Below are positions 9,331 to 18,745 of a stretch of 64,000 nucleotides of DNA, piece by piece (within the stretch, counting starts at the first letter, position 1; every line of letters begins with the position of its first letter). Origin of the DNA: JABWCQ01 sp964530625 (lineage in GTDB: Bacteria > Electryoneota > RPQS01); the NCBI GenBank assembly GCA_964530625.1, contig CAZHAK010000003.1, forward strand, positions 124,001 through 188,000. Reading direction: 5' to 3'. Both the position numbers and the translations under genes were made by a program. Under the pieces are notes generated by a model. The model was not told the origin of the DNA. It saw only the letters and a list, made by a program, of their open reading frames with translations, and searched no databases.

Positions 9331-9658
9331 ACTTCTCTCCCCTTTGAAAATGGGTTATAGTTGCTTCTTCATCCTGTTGCGGTACTCGTTTGTCAGAAAG
9401 AAGATAACAAGTCCTGATGAACGTGTAAAGTGAAAGAAGTCGCTCAGACCAAAATTTTTATAATAGATACTATGACATCTTAAACCATAATTACTATATT
9501 TTCATTGTAATACTTAACTGACCCTCAAAAATGTTGGATATATATATCAGAGCCTACATAACATGCCTCTGTTTATCTTATTCTTCCTCACTTGACATCC
9601 TAACTTCTTTCTGCCTAAATTGAGCGGTAACACGAATTCACGAAACCGAGCTAACCCC
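9331..9658. other. Divergent AT-rich intergenic region
   Basis: This 328-base region between the surface protein and the WG-repeat gene is AT-rich and has no credible coding sequence. It contains the ribosome binding site of the minus-strand gene beside its start, and the plus-strand promoter annotated at 9592-9621. The centre (about 9460-9550) is notably rich in A and T and could hold the minus-strand promoter. Confidence 0.6.
9592..9621 (+). promoter_or_regulatory. Sigma-70-type promoter for the WG-repeat gene
   Basis: A perfect TTGACA (9592-9597) is followed after 18 bases by TAAATT (9616-9621), a 4/6 match to the -10 box. Transcription would begin near 9628, about 30 bases before the ATG at 9659. 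This excludes the in-frame TTG at 9620 as a start because it lies in the -10 box. Confidence 0.55.
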
Positions 9659-10768
9659 ATGCTAAACTATAATCTTACACTTACTACCGGTGCTTTGTGC
9701 TTATTTTTGGCCTGCAAAACAACCGAAAAGCCTGCGCCAGCTACTATGGAAAAAACGGCAGAGGCTCCCGCGACGACTATGCCTACTACAGCCACGACCG
9801 GAGATTATCTGTATCCATTTATATCTGCGGAAAGTTTAAAGTGGGGCTTTCTCGATGAAACCGGAAGTGTCGTCGTCGAACCAAAATTCCAATGGGCGGC
9901 TATGATGATTGATGGCATGGCACGTGTCAAAAATAACGACCTCTGGGGTTACGTGGACTCAAAAGGCAATACTATTGTCGAACCCAAATATGAGCGCGCC
10001 CGAAATTTCGAAAACGGCTATGGGGCAGTCCGGGAAGCTGGCAAATATGGCTACCTTGACCGCACAGGCACAATGGTCGTCGCCCCAAAATATTCAAAAC
10101 TCGCCCAAGGAGTCTCCGAAGGTCTGATCGCCGTCCCCGACGAGAACAAGTTATTCGGCTTCATTGACCTGAAAGGTGATGTCGTTATCCCGCACAAATT
10201 CACTAACGCTCATGCTTTCTCCGAGGGTGTCGCCGCCGCCGCCGAAGGTGAAAAATGGGGCATCATAGACAAAGCCGGAAACTGGGTGATTGCTCCACAC
10301 TATGTCTGGGCCGATCAATTTGTTGAGGGCCATTGCCTGGTGCGGATGGGCACTCAACCCAATGTCGAGTACGCCCTGATCGATCACGGCGGGACAGTCA
10401 AGTTCAAGCTTCAAACTCTCCATGTGAAAACGCCCAGCGAAGGCTTGATCCTTGTGCAAGTCGGTGAGAAGTGGGGCTTCACGGATTACAACGGTAAAAT
10501 GAAAATCCCCGCAAATTTTGACGCCGCCTTTGATTTCCATGAAGGCCTTGCTGCCGTCCGCATCGGCAACGGTTGGGGCTATATTGATGCCACGGGGGGC
10601 CTTGTCCTGAATGTTGACTTCTTCGTCGCCGAAGAGTTTCGCGGCGGCCTCGCCCGGGTGACCTGGCCCGGCGGCAAATGGGGATACGTCGATCAAACAG
10701 GCCGCGCCATCTGGAAATCCACCCTCCCCAGCACTCCCGGCGGAGACGCAGGCGACACCGAAAGCTAA
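9659..10768 (+). CDS. WG-repeat lipoprotein
   Basis: This 369-residue protein begins with a short lipoprotein-type signal (hydrophobic stretch ending LFLAC at about residue 19) and then a Thr/Pro/Ala-rich linker. The rest consists of about seven or eight WG repeats of roughly 40 residues, each with the pattern WG(F/Y)(I/L)D..G..V..P.(F/Y) followed by 'F.EGLA.V'. WG repeats are found in many surface or periplasmic bacterial proteins of unknown function and form beta-rich arrays, probably for binding. The -3 position of the lipobox is Phe rather than Leu, so lipidation is likely but not certain. An ABC exporter pair follows 63 bases downstream on the same strand. Confidence 0.8.
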   Translation: MLNYNLTLTTGALCLFLACKTTEKPAPATMEKTAEAPATTMPTTATTGDYLYPFISAESLKWGFLDETGSVVVEPKFQWAAMMIDGMARVKNNDLWGYVDSKGNTIVEPKYERARNFENGYGAVREAGKYGYLDRTGTMVVAPKYSKLAQGVSEGLIAVPDENKLFGFIDLKGDVVIPHKFTNAHAFSEGVAAAAEGEKWGIIDKAGNWVIAPHYVWADQFVEGHCLVRMGTQPNVEYALIDHGGTVKFKLQTLHVKTPSEGLILVQVGEKWGFTDYNGKMKIPANFDAAFDFHEGLAAVRIGNGWGYIDATGGLVLNVDFFVAEEFRGGLARVTWPGGKWGYVDQTGRAIWKSTLPSTPGGDAGDTES

Positions 10769-10831
10769 AAGAATGGCGCGCCGGACGCTCGCCGATTCGC
10801 GGCGGCCCGGCGGTCTCTTAGACAGCAAAAC

Positions 10832-11743
10832 ATGAATGCTATCGAGATTCAAAATATTTCCAAATCGTTTGCCGATGTTCGCGCGCTCGATAAAGTCTCC
10901 CTGTCTGTTAAACAGGGAGATTTCTTTGGTCTGCTCGGCCCCAACGGCGCGGGCAAAACAACCCTGATGCGCATCCTCTGCGGTCTGTTGGCACATGACA
11001 GCGGAGACCTGCGCATTCTCGGCAGTAAACTCGAACGTAAACAGATTCCGTTTGTGATGGGCGTCGTGCCGCAGGACATCGCGCTCTATGACATGCTCAC
11101 CGCCAAAGGAAATCTTGAACTCTTCGGCAAACTTCGCGGTATCACAGGCAAAGAACTCGACAAAAGAGTGGACAGAGTCTTGTCGCAAGTCGGGCTGACA
11201 GACCGCAAAAAATCGCGTGTCAAAACTTTTTCCGGAGGTATGAAGCGCAGACTGAATCTCGGTGTCGCACTCTTGAATGAGCCGCGTGTGCTCCTGCTCG
11301 ATGAACCCACCGTCGGCGTGGACCCACAATCGCGCGCGAGCATCTTCGACCTGCTCGAGTCGTTGCACCAAAGCGGCATGACGATTGTCTACACGACGCA
11401 TTACATGGAAGAGGCCGAGCGACTCTGCCGCACCATCGCGATACTTGATCACGGTAAACTGCTTGGTGTTGGCTCGCTCGATGAACTGGTCAAGCTTGTC
11501 AAAACTCCCCGCTTCGTCAGATTAATTCTGCGCACAGAGCAAGAAACTCCTCCGGAGCTAAGCGGTGTGACACGCCGGCAATCCGGCTTGCGCTTGGATT
11601 ACATTCCAATCGCCGACGACGGCATTGCGGACATCCTGACCAAGCTCGCTGACTTTCACGGCGCGCAAAGAGTCGAAGTCGTCGCGCCAAACCTCGAAAT
11701 GCTCTTCCTTGAACTCACCGGACGGGAGCTGCGCGACGCATGA
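10832..11743 (+). CDS. ABC transporter ATP-binding protein (ABC-2 type exporter)
   Basis: This 303-residue ATPase has Walker A GPNGAGKTT near residue 36, the signature FSGGMKRRLN, and Walker B VLLLDEPTVGVD, in the order and spacing of the DrrA/NatA/YbhF type. Residues 230-303 form the usual C-terminal regulatory extension. Its stop overlaps the start of the permease gene by 4 bases (ATGA), so the two are coupled and form one exporter. The substrate could be a drug, lipid or small molecule. One permease gene is present, so the complex is probably a homodimer of each subunit. Confidence 0.9.
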   Translation: MNAIEIQNISKSFADVRALDKVSLSVKQGDFFGLLGPNGAGKTTLMRILCGLLAHDSGDLRILGSKLERKQIPFVMGVVPQDIALYDMLTAKGNLELFGKLRGITGKELDKRVDRVLSQVGLTDRKKSRVKTFSGGMKRRLNLGVALLNEPRVLLLDEPTVGVDPQSRASIFDLLESLHQSGMTIVYTTHYMEEAERLCRTIAILDHGKLLGVGSLDELVKLVKTPRFVRLILRTEQETPPELSGVTRRQSGLRLDYIPIADDGIADILTKLADFHGAQRVEVVAPNLEMLFLELTGRELRDA

Positions 11744-13074
11744 AACGTATCTGGCATCTCGCAAGAAAAGATCTCGCCATCTTCCTGACCGACCCCGTCG
11801 CGCTGGGCTTGAGCTTCATCGTGCCCATGGTCATGATTCTCGTCTTTGGTTTCGTCTTCGGTGGACAGGGAGAAGATAGTCTCTCTGAACTGAAAGTTAT
11901 CGCCGTCAATGAAGACATTGGCCCCGCCGGAGCGAATTTTCTGACGTCGCTGGATGCTCTCGATGAGATAGACCTGATCGAGAACTCGAAAAAGACGAAT
12001 ACAAAATTTGACAGCGCCACTGCCGCAGAATTGGTTCAAAAGGGAAGCTATTCCGCCGCGCTCATCCTTCCGCAGGATTTCTCAGACGGCATCAAGAAGG
12101 GCGAAGTGCGCGCGCATATTCTCGAAGACCCCCGCGATCCGGTCACGGCGGGTGTGCTGTCCGGCTTGATCCAGAAAACGTCGTTCGAGAATTTCCCGAT
12201 GCTCATCCCGACCGCGCTGATGTCGGGCTTGCTCGATACACTCGGCACACTCGGATTCAACAAAGACCTCGCCGCCGCCATAGAAAAAAACTTCGGTGTG
12301 AAGTTACCCGACAGCGGCTTGACCTTCCAGGACCTCATTCCCGAAGAAATGCTCTTAGGAACTGGTGACGCGACTGCCGATACCGGCGGCTTCAACATGG
12401 GCAGTGCCTTCGATAAAGTAAACAAGATTACGCGCACGCAAGTCGTCGGGCAAAACGTCGTCAACCCCGCCGTTTCGCATACGACCGCCGGAACCGCCGT
12501 GCTCTTCATGCTCTTCGGAGTCGGCGCGATCACGGCGTCGCTGCTGCGGGAAATGCGCTCCGGCACCGCGCAGCGATTACTTCTGATGGGCGCGTCAGGC
12601 GGCGAAATTCTTCTCTCAAAACTTCTCTATGCCGTCGCGTTAGGCAGCGTTCAACTTTTCGCCATGATGATTTACGGCTGGCTGATCTTCAATTTACAAA
12701 TCTGGCAGCACTTGCCTGCCCTGCTCGTCATGATTGTCGTGACCGCTATCGTAATGAGCAGTGTCGGCATATTCATTTCCGCTTTCTCTAAAACAGAAGA
12801 ACAAGCCAGCGGCGTGCAAACCGTTATTATCCTCAGCATGTCTGCCATCGGCGGCGCAATGTTCCCGAGCTTCCTGCTGCCGGAAATCATCAAGACCATC
12901 AGCAAAATCACACCCGTCTTCTGGGCCATGCAAGGCTTCAATGACATCTTCTGGCGCAATCAGGGCATTGCGGGCATCTTGCTCGAGTGCGGAATCTGCT
13001 TAGGCATGGCTGCCTTCATGACCGCCACTGCCGTCATCATTTTCAAAAGAAGACTCGCCTCCGAATTAGGCTGA
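11740..13074 (+). CDS. ABC-2 type transporter permease
   Basis: This 444-residue membrane protein has one N-terminal helix (about residues 20-40), a large region expected in the periplasm (about 45-250), and five more helices in the C-terminal half. This is the ABC-2 exporter topology seen in YhgE/YbhR-like permeases. The C-terminal half contains the conserved glycine-rich stretches around MLFGVGAI and the short amphipathic segment before the final helix. It follows its ATPase with an ATGA overlap. No substrate can be assigned. Confidence 0.88.
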   Translation: MKRIWHLARKDLAIFLTDPVALGLSFIVPMVMILVFGFVFGGQGEDSLSELKVIAVNEDIGPAGANFLTSLDALDEIDLIENSKKTNTKFDSATAAELVQKGSYSAALILPQDFSDGIKKGEVRAHILEDPRDPVTAGVLSGLIQKTSFENFPMLIPTALMSGLLDTLGTLGFNKDLAAAIEKNFGVKLPDSGLTFQDLIPEEMLLGTGDATADTGGFNMGSAFDKVNKITRTQVVGQNVVNPAVSHTTAGTAVLFMLFGVGAITASLLREMRSGTAQRLLLMGASGGEILLSKLLYAVALGSVQLFAMMIYGWLIFNLQIWQHLPALLVMIVVTAIVMSSVGIFISAFSKTEEQASGVQTVIILSMSAIGGAMFPSFLLPEIIKTISKITPVFWAMQGFNDIFWRNQGIAGILLECGICLGMAAFMTATAVIIFKRRLASELG

Positions 13075-13141
13075 CAAATCCCTAACTCTACAAACTCCCA
13101 GCCTCGGCTGGAGCGGTCCACGAGAATCGTTTGCACAAAAA

Positions 13142-13166
13142 CGCCCCGGCCAGAATGGTCGGGGCG
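13142..13166. terminator. Terminator between convergent genes
   Basis: A 10-bp stem (CGCCCCGGCC / GGTCGGGGCG, one G-T pair) with a 5-base loop is followed on the minus strand by TTTTTGTG. It lies 68 bases after the permease stop and 25 bases after the stop of the minus-strand gene, so it mainly serves the latter. Confidence 0.75.
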
Positions 13167-13190
13167 CTTCGCATTTGGTTCAGCAGCCGC

Positions 13191-14426
13191 CTATTCCGGC
13201 GACTCTTGTTCACGCGGTTCCGCCGGAAGTCTGAAGGACGACAACCCGCCCTGTGTCGTCGTCACATAATAAAAATTCTTGCCGTCCGGTCCGCCTAAAA
13301 TTCCGGTATCCGTGTAACTCAAGTTGTTTGTCTGCGCGACGTCCGTGTACACGCCAGTGGGAGTTCCCGCGCGATAGATATGAAACGGAACATTCAACGG
13401 ATCAGCCTGCCACGTCAGCACAATATCATTGCCCGAAGCGCGAATGACAAGTATCGGCGTTGTAGTAACCGAATCGCAATAAGCAGGTGTCCAAATTCCC
13501 TCGCTATCCTGATACCGAATACAAAACAAGTGGTAGCCAATCGGCAGATTCGTCACAACCACTGCGTTCTCTTCCTCGCCTTCATCATAGGCACCATCCG
13601 TCGGCGTCGGCAGAGGAATCGCTCCGCCCGGAGCCGGATTGCCGTTGATGAAATATTCACAAGCCACAAGCGTCTTCGCTTGATAATTTGCATTAGATTC
13701 CGAGATCAGAACAAAGCGCATTGATTCCGCCATACTCCACACACCGTCTTCATCACGATAGCGTGTATTAAAAGTATGCACGCCTAATTCTGTGCCGGCC
13801 GGAATCAGTTGCGCAAAATTACCTGTCGGCGCATCGGCAATATCCACCAGCGTCGGCGGATTACTGTCCAACCACCACTCAAGAGCCGTGACCGTCTTGA
13901 TTTCGATCGTCCCGGAAGCGCCATCGATGATATAAAAATATCTCGCTTCCGCTATTGTCCAGTTCCCCTCTTCATCTTGAAATCTTACAAAAAAACGATG
14001 AAGAGTATTCAGCGCAAGTCCCGTCGTCGGAATCACAGCCGGATAGGTGATATTCGGCGCATCAGTCAAATCCACAAACGTCGAAGGCAGTGCGTCAAAC
14101 CAATACTCCGCCTGCACGATATCTGCTTGTGTCACAGAGCCGGCACTCGCAGATATCGGATAAAAGTAGCGTCCCTCGGCTAGCGTCCAATAATTTTCAT
14201 CAGATTTGTAGCGCAAGAACAACCGATGCACTTGCCCAGCCGTTAATCCGATCGAAGAAACATTCAACCCTGAGATGGTAACCGTTTCACCATTCGTAAT
14301 CGCCACAGCCGTTCCCAGCCCTTGCCCGGGATCCGTATCCACAAAATACTCAGCCTGTGTTATCGTCAGCGCAAAAACTCCGGTCACGCATAACATCAGC
14401 CCGAGCCATAAACTCAAGAGTCTCAT
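13191..14426 (-). CDS. Secreted protein with four 'EYF-D-DPG' repeats
   Basis: This 411-residue protein has a signal peptide (residues 1-19) and four repeats of about 75-80 residues. Each starts like AEYFVDTDPG or a variant (AEYWFDALP, LEWWLDSNPP, CEYFINGNPAP) and ends with a line of the type 'H.F.(I/V)R(Y/F).DE.G.W..AE.RYFY'. A C-terminal domain of about 85 residues resembles FN3. This repeat family is found in extracellular proteins of FCB bacteria, usually with sorting domains; this copy has none and ends in a Glu-rich tail. The ribosome binding site is AGGAGG. It follows the beta-helix gene by 21 bases, so the two form an operon. The function is not known. Confidence 0.75.
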   Translation of the reverse strand: MRLLSLWLGLMLCVTGVFALTITQAEYFVDTDPGQGLGTAVAITNGETVTISGLNVSSIGLTAGQVHRLFLRYKSDENYWTLAEGRYFYPISASAGSVTQADIVQAEYWFDALPSTFVDLTDAPNITYPAVIPTTGLALNTLHRFFVRFQDEEGNWTIAEARYFYIIDGASGTIEIKTVTALEWWLDSNPPTLVDIADAPTGNFAQLIPAGTELGVHTFNTRYRDEDGVWSMAESMRFVLISESNANYQAKTLVACEYFINGNPAPGGAIPLPTPTDGAYDEGEEENAVVVTNLPIGYHLFCIRYQDSEGIWTPAYCDSVTTTPILVIRASGNDIVLTWQADPLNVPFHIYRAGTPTGVYTDVAQTNNLSYTDTGILGGPDGKNFYYVTTTQGGLSSFRLPAEPREQESPE

Positions 14427-14447
14427 CAGAAATCCTCCTGAGTAAAT

Positions 14448-15539
14448 TTAGTAGCGGGGTCCGACGCGGCCCGTCGATGAGACATTCAAATCATCGCCCG
14501 ACTCTATCAAGTTGGGAACTGTAAGCGAAGTCACAAACGGATAAGCTGGCACACCGTTGTCTACAAACGGACGAGGACCACCGTATGCTCCAACGTCCGA
14601 ACGCGTTGCATCCACATCGAATATCAGTGGATGCCCCGTATTCGTCAAAGCCAATCCACCCGCGCCGCCGTTCAAGTGTAAATCGCTCGTGCCATGAACA
14701 TAGTTCAAAGCCGTATCATACGTCACAAACGGATTGTTAGCACCCAACAAAATGTGGTTCGTAAACGTCCCCGGAACCGCTGGAGCAGATGCGTCGCTCG
14801 CATTGTAATCAAACACACTTCCCGCGAGGAACGTTCCCCACGTCACTGTGCCTGTCCAATCGTAGAACACGTTGTTGATCGCGATCACCGGTTGTGAGCC
14901 CGTGAGATTGAACGCCTGCCGCACACTGACAAAAGTACAATTCGTAATCTCAACCGGACTTCCGTTGTTGCCGTTGAAGTAAGTTGTCCCACTCTGCGTT
15001 CCTCCGATGAATCCTAAGACACAGCCTTTGAACACCAGCGTTGCGTTTACCGCAGTCGGTACACCGATCATGATTCCGTTCGCGCTACTGGTAATCAGGC
15101 AGTCTTCGACGAAGTAGCGGCGAGTGTTACCTAAGTTAAAGGCAGTATTTCCCCCTTGTATCCGGCAGCGACGCATTGTCGAGGAATCCGCCGTCAATTG
15201 CGTGGCCTGGAATGCCTGTCCGGTTGATAAAAGGTAGAGACCCTCTGTGACGCTTCCTGCTGCATTGGTTCCAACTGCTAAAGCAGTACTGCCTCCACCG
15301 TCTAGTGTCACAAGGTCCCACCCTGCGCCGATCAGCGTGAGGACTTTCCCCGAAATCGCCGGATTTTCATTGTAAGACCCCGGCCCAACCAGAATCGTGT
15401 CGCCGGTAACTGCCGCTGTTATCGCCGCCTGCACCGTTGTAAACTGTGCCGTCCCAAACTGATTCACCGTCCGAATCGTCGCCTGCGCGTTTACCGCCAG
15501 CGCTGCCACAACTACCAACATCCACGACTGCTTTCTCAT
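14448..15539 (-). CDS. Secreted parallel beta-helix (pectate-lyase-like fold) protein
   Basis: This 363-residue protein has a clear signal peptide (residues 1-21) followed by the opening 'F.T(V/I)QAAI.AA..GDTI.VGPG.Y.E', typical of right-handed beta-helix proteins. The coils contain repeated 'V.I.NC.F' rungs. Secreted proteins of this type can bind or cut polysaccharides, but no catalytic Asp cluster stands out, so enzyme activity is not claimed. The start at 15539 has GGAG at a 7-base spacing. The ATG four codons upstream (15551) overlaps that site and is less likely. The C-terminus ends VGPRY with no sorting motif. Confidence 0.75.
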   Translation of the reverse strand: MRKQSWMLVVVAALAVNAQATIRTVNQFGTAQFTTVQAAITAAVTGDTILVGPGSYNENPAISGKVLTLIGAGWDLVTLDGGGSTALAVGTNAAGSVTEGLYLLSTGQAFQATQLTADSSTMRRCRIQGGNTAFNLGNTRRYFVEDCLITSSANGIMIGVPTAVNATLVFKGCVLGFIGGTQSGTTYFNGNNGSPVEITNCTFVSVRQAFNLTGSQPVIAINNVFYDWTGTVTWGTFLAGSVFDYNASDASAPAVPGTFTNHILLGANNPFVTYDTALNYVHGTSDLHLNGGAGGLALTNTGHPLIFDVDATRSDVGAYGGPRPFVDNGVPAYPFVTSLTVPNLIESGDDLNVSSTGRVGPRY

Positions 15540-15662
15540 CCTTGACTCCATATTTACTGGTTTATGCTCGCTTTCTCACAGCGTCCAATATAATTTGCGC
15601 CTCTTTTCTCTGCAAGTAAATATGACAAAATTTGTAAACTTTCTTAAAAAAAGTGAACAATA

Positions 15663-15693
15663 AAGGGCAGGCAAAATAGTCTTGCCTGCCCTT
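15663..15693 (-). terminator. Rho-independent terminator of typA
   Basis: A perfect 12-bp stem (AAGGGCAGGCAA / TTGCCTGCCCTT) with a 7-base loop is followed on the minus strand by a T-rich run (TTATTG, then TTTTTTT a few bases on). It lies 29 bases after the typA stop. Confidence 0.85.
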
Positions 15694-15721
15694 CAAACCA
15701 TTGTTTTCTAACACTTGGCCG

Positions 15722-17563
15722 CTATGCCATCCCGGCAACCCCAATTCGCTTGGCCGCTTGCTTCCTCTGTTCCTCTTTCAAATGGTACTTCCGGAGGCGG
15801 ATGGACTGCGGGGTCACTTCAACTAACTCGTCCTCGTTAATGAAAGCTATCGCTTCCTCCAAAGACATCGGTCGCGGCGGCGCAATCTTGTAGCTGTCGT
15901 CGCTGCCTGAGGCGCGCATGTTGGTCAACTTCTTTTCCCGCACGATGTTTACCACCAAGTCATTGTCTCGTGAGTTCTCACCGCAGATCATGCCCTCATA
16001 CACTAACGTTCCCGGTCCGACAAATACTTCACCGCGATCCTGCAAACTATTCAAGGCGTATTCCGTCACTCGCCCTTCGCGGTCAGCCACCAACACGCCG
16101 TTCGCACGCTGTTTGACCTCACCTTCCACCGGACGATAATCCAAGAACTGCGTATTCATAATCGCCGTGCCGCGCGTCATCGTCAGCATAATCGGGCGAA
16201 TACCGATTAGTCCGCGCATCGGAATCTCAAACGTCAAGCGCACCCAGCCCGTCGCGTGATCCGTCATGTGTGTCATCCGTCCGCGTCGCATTCCCAGCGT
16301 GCTCGTCACCACACCGACAAACTCTTCCGGACAGTCCATCAACACGGTTTCGTACGGCTCCACCTTCACGCCGTTAATCGTTTTGAATAACACGCGCGGT
16401 TTGCCCACGCCCATTTCAAAACCTTCGCGGCGCATCGTCTCAATCAAAATTGCCATCTGTAATTCGCCACGCCCATATACACGATAACCGTCCGTCGTTT
16501 CTGAGTCTTCCACTCGCAGCGCGGGATTGCCTTGAATCTCCTTAAACAACCGATCCCGAATCTGCCGGGTCGTCACGAACTGACCTTCCCGACCCGCGAA
16601 CGGTGAGGTATTCACACTGAACACCATCTCAAGTGTCGGCTCGTCAATTTTCAGCGGAGGCAGCGGACGAGGATCTGATAGAGAGGTCACCGTATCGCCG
16701 ATGTCCATATTTTCCAGTCCCGCCACGGCCACGATTTCTCCGGCCCACGCGCTCTTCGCGTCCACCCGCGCCAACCCTTCATAAGTGTAAAGCTGAGTCA
16801 CTTTTGCCTGCGAGCGCGAGCCGTCGTTCTTGATCAGCATCACCTGCTCGGCTTGCTTTATCGTGCCGTTCGCGATGCGACCGATCCCGATGCGTCCAAC
16901 GTAATCGCTGTAATCCAAAGTCGTAATCTGCAATTGCAGCGGTGATGTGTCGTCGTATGTGGGTGCTGGCACCTTGTCAAAAATCAACCGGAACAAGGGC
17001 ATCAAATTCTCACCCTCCGTCCCCAAATCCAATGTCGCCGTGCCGAGCTTCGCATTGGTGTACACCACAGGAAAATGACACTGCTCTTCCGTCGCGTCCA
17101 AATCCAAAAAGAGTTCCAAAACTTCATCCAGCACCGCGCCAATCCGCGCGTCCGGACGATCTATCTTATTTATCACCACTATCGGTGACAGCCCAAGCTC
17201 AAGCGCGTTCGAAAGCACATAGCGCGTCTGCGGCAGCGGCCCTTCGCTGGCGTCCACCAACAACAAGCAGCCGTCCACCATTCTCAATACTCGCTGCACC
17301 TGTCCGCCGAAATCCGCGTGACCCGGCGTATCGAGAATGTTAATTAAATTATCCTGCCACTTGATCGTCGTGTTCTTCGACAGAATCGTAATACCCTTTT
17401 CCCGTTCCAAATCAAGCTTGTCCATCACACGTTCGGCCACGTGCTGATTGTCGCGGAACACCCCCGCCTGATGCAGCATGGCATCTACCAGCGTCGTCTT
17501 GCCGTGATCAACGTGCGCTATGATGGCCACGTTGCGAATCGTTTCGCGTTGTTTAATCGCCAT
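15722..17563 (-). CDS. typA: Ribosome-associated GTPase TypA/BipA
   Basis: This 613-residue GTPase of the translation-factor class acts on the 50S subunit during assembly and stress. The G1 loop AHVDHGKTT is at about residue 16, G3 is DTPGHADFGGQV, and G4 is NKIDRPDAR. The later TypA signatures, including GRGELQMAILIETMRREG, are present. Length matches the family (about 605-615). It is followed closely by an FMN reductase gene upstream on the same strand, with no functional link evident. Confidence 0.95.
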   Translation of the reverse strand: MAIKQRETIRNVAIIAHVDHGKTTLVDAMLHQAGVFRDNQHVAERVMDKLDLEREKGITILSKNTTIKWQDNLINILDTPGHADFGGQVQRVLRMVDGCLLLVDASEGPLPQTRYVLSNALELGLSPIVVINKIDRPDARIGAVLDEVLELFLDLDATEEQCHFPVVYTNAKLGTATLDLGTEGENLMPLFRLIFDKVPAPTYDDTSPLQLQITTLDYSDYVGRIGIGRIANGTIKQAEQVMLIKNDGSRSQAKVTQLYTYEGLARVDAKSAWAGEIVAVAGLENMDIGDTVTSLSDPRPLPPLKIDEPTLEMVFSVNTSPFAGREGQFVTTRQIRDRLFKEIQGNPALRVEDSETTDGYRVYGRGELQMAILIETMRREGFEMGVGKPRVLFKTINGVKVEPYETVLMDCPEEFVGVVTSTLGMRRGRMTHMTDHATGWVRLTFEIPMRGLIGIRPIMLTMTRGTAIMNTQFLDYRPVEGEVKQRANGVLVADREGRVTEYALNSLQDRGEVFVGPGTLVYEGMICGENSRDNDLVVNIVREKKLTNMRASGSDDSYKIAPPRPMSLEEAIAFINEDELVEVTPQSIRLRKYHLKEEQRKQAAKRIGVAGMA

Positions 17564-17564
17564 C

Positions 17565-18128
17565 TTACAGCCGCTCTCCCGTCATCTTCTGAGTCACATT
17601 CAATAATTTCACAATCACTTTTTCAACTCGGCCAGGTAATGCGTCATCCAACAGCGAGCCTTCATCGTTCCATACTCTCCCAGATTTTGGTATCGTCACA
17701 GTTTGCGGTATCACCAATGCTCCCATTTTATTAAAAGTCAATCTTAAACTCGGCATCATTCGATTCGTCCCCCACGGTCCGTCCGATGCTCCCATCAGCA
17801 TCACGACTTTCCCGTCCCACGGATTGGATCCCCCGCGCGACGTCCAATCCAATACATTCTTAAACATCCCCGGTATGCCGCCGTTGTATTCCGGTGATGA
17901 AATCACAACTGAGTGCGCCGAGGCAATCCGCGCTTTCAATTTCCAGCAAGCGTCCGGAACACCCGTTGTGTCTTCGATATCCTGATCAAACGGCGGCAGC
18001 GCGTGATCTTTCAAATCCACATAGTCCGTTTCCACATTGTGTTTCTGTAAGATCGCTTCGGCCACGTGCGCCAGCTTCCGGTTGTAAGAACCGGCTCTGA
18101 GCGAGCCGGGTATAATTGCTATTCTCAT
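17565..18128 (-). CDS. NADPH-dependent FMN reductase family protein
   Basis: This 187-residue flavodoxin-fold protein starts with the FMN phosphate loop IPGSLRAGSYNRKL and has the second flavin motif SPEYNGGIPGMFKNVLDW at about residue 78. Such enzymes reduce FMN, quinones or dyes with NAD(P)H in the cytoplasm. The start at 18128 has a GAGG box and begins right at the first strand. Two earlier in-frame starts (18137 and 18182) are possible, and the latter would overlap tag by 31 bases. It lies 1 base from typA and is probably co-transcribed with tag and the S9 peptidase. Confidence 0.85.
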   Translation of the reverse strand: MRIAIIPGSLRAGSYNRKLAHVAEAILQKHNVETDYVDLKDHALPPFDQDIEDTTGVPDACWKLKARIASAHSVVISSPEYNGGIPGMFKNVLDWTSRGGSNPWDGKVVMLMGASDGPWGTNRMMPSLRLTFNKMGALVIPQTVTIPKSGRVWNDEGSLLDDALPGRVEKVIVKLLNVTQKMTGERL

Positions 18129-18151
18129 AAGCCTCATATCTAGTTTTATAA

Positions 18152-18745
18152 CTATTTCATCTGTTTGGCAAGCGCGGCGCATTCCTTGTGCCGATGACAG
18201 CCCGTCTCATGGTCGTTTACCATTCCCGCCGCCTGCATGTACGCATAGCAAATCGTTGAGCCCACGAACTTAAATCCGCGCGCTTTCAAATCTTTGCTCA
18301 TCGCGTCCGATACAACTGTCTTGGCCGGAATTTGCTTCATCGTCTCGATCTTACCGTTCAGCTGTTTGCCCTTCGTGAACTGCCAGATGTAATCGTTGAA
18401 ACTGCCGAACTCTTTCTGAACTTCAATCATCATCTTCGCGTTCTGAATCGTACCCAAGATTTTCAACCGGTTGCGCACAATCCCGGCGTCGTTCATCAAC
18501 CGCTCAAATTCCTTGTCGCCGAACTTGGCAACCTTCTTGTAATCGAATTGCGCGAAGGCCTTCCGGAAATTCTCCCGCTTATACAAAATCGTCCGCCACG
18601 ACAACCCCGCCTGAAAACAATCGAGCACCAAAAACTCAAAATGCTTCCGGTCTTCCATAACCGGCACACCCCACTCCTCGTCATGATAAGCGATCATCAA
18701 AGGGTCTTCAGACGGCCACGCACAACGCTTCGCACTCTTACTCAT
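18152..18745 (-). CDS. tag: DNA-3-methyladenine glycosylase I
   Basis: This 197-residue enzyme removes 3-methyladenine from alkylated DNA. The N-terminal RCAWPSEDPLMIAYHDEEWG and the FQAGLSWRTIL segment are hallmark Tag sequences, and the C-terminal HETGCHRHKEC supplies zinc ligands together with the N-terminal cysteine and histidine. Length is normal for the family. Its ATG overlaps the stop of the S9 peptidase gene (ATGA), so it is translationally coupled to it. Confidence 0.93.
   Translation of the reverse strand: MSKSAKRCAWPSEDPLMIAYHDEEWGVPVMEDRKHFEFLVLDCFQAGLSWRTILYKRENFRKAFAQFDYKKVAKFGDKEFERLMNDAGIVRNRLKILGTIQNAKMMIEVQKEFGSFNDYIWQFTKGKQLNGKIETMKQIPAKTVVSDAMSKDLKARGFKFVGSTICYAYMQAAGMVNDHETGCHRHKECAALAKQMK

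Noticed and set aside
10151..11452. Antisense open frame of 433 codons across the WG-repeat and ABC ATPase genes
   Set aside because: It lies opposite two clearly recognised genes, has no known motif, and arises from codon bias that removes stops on the opposite strand.
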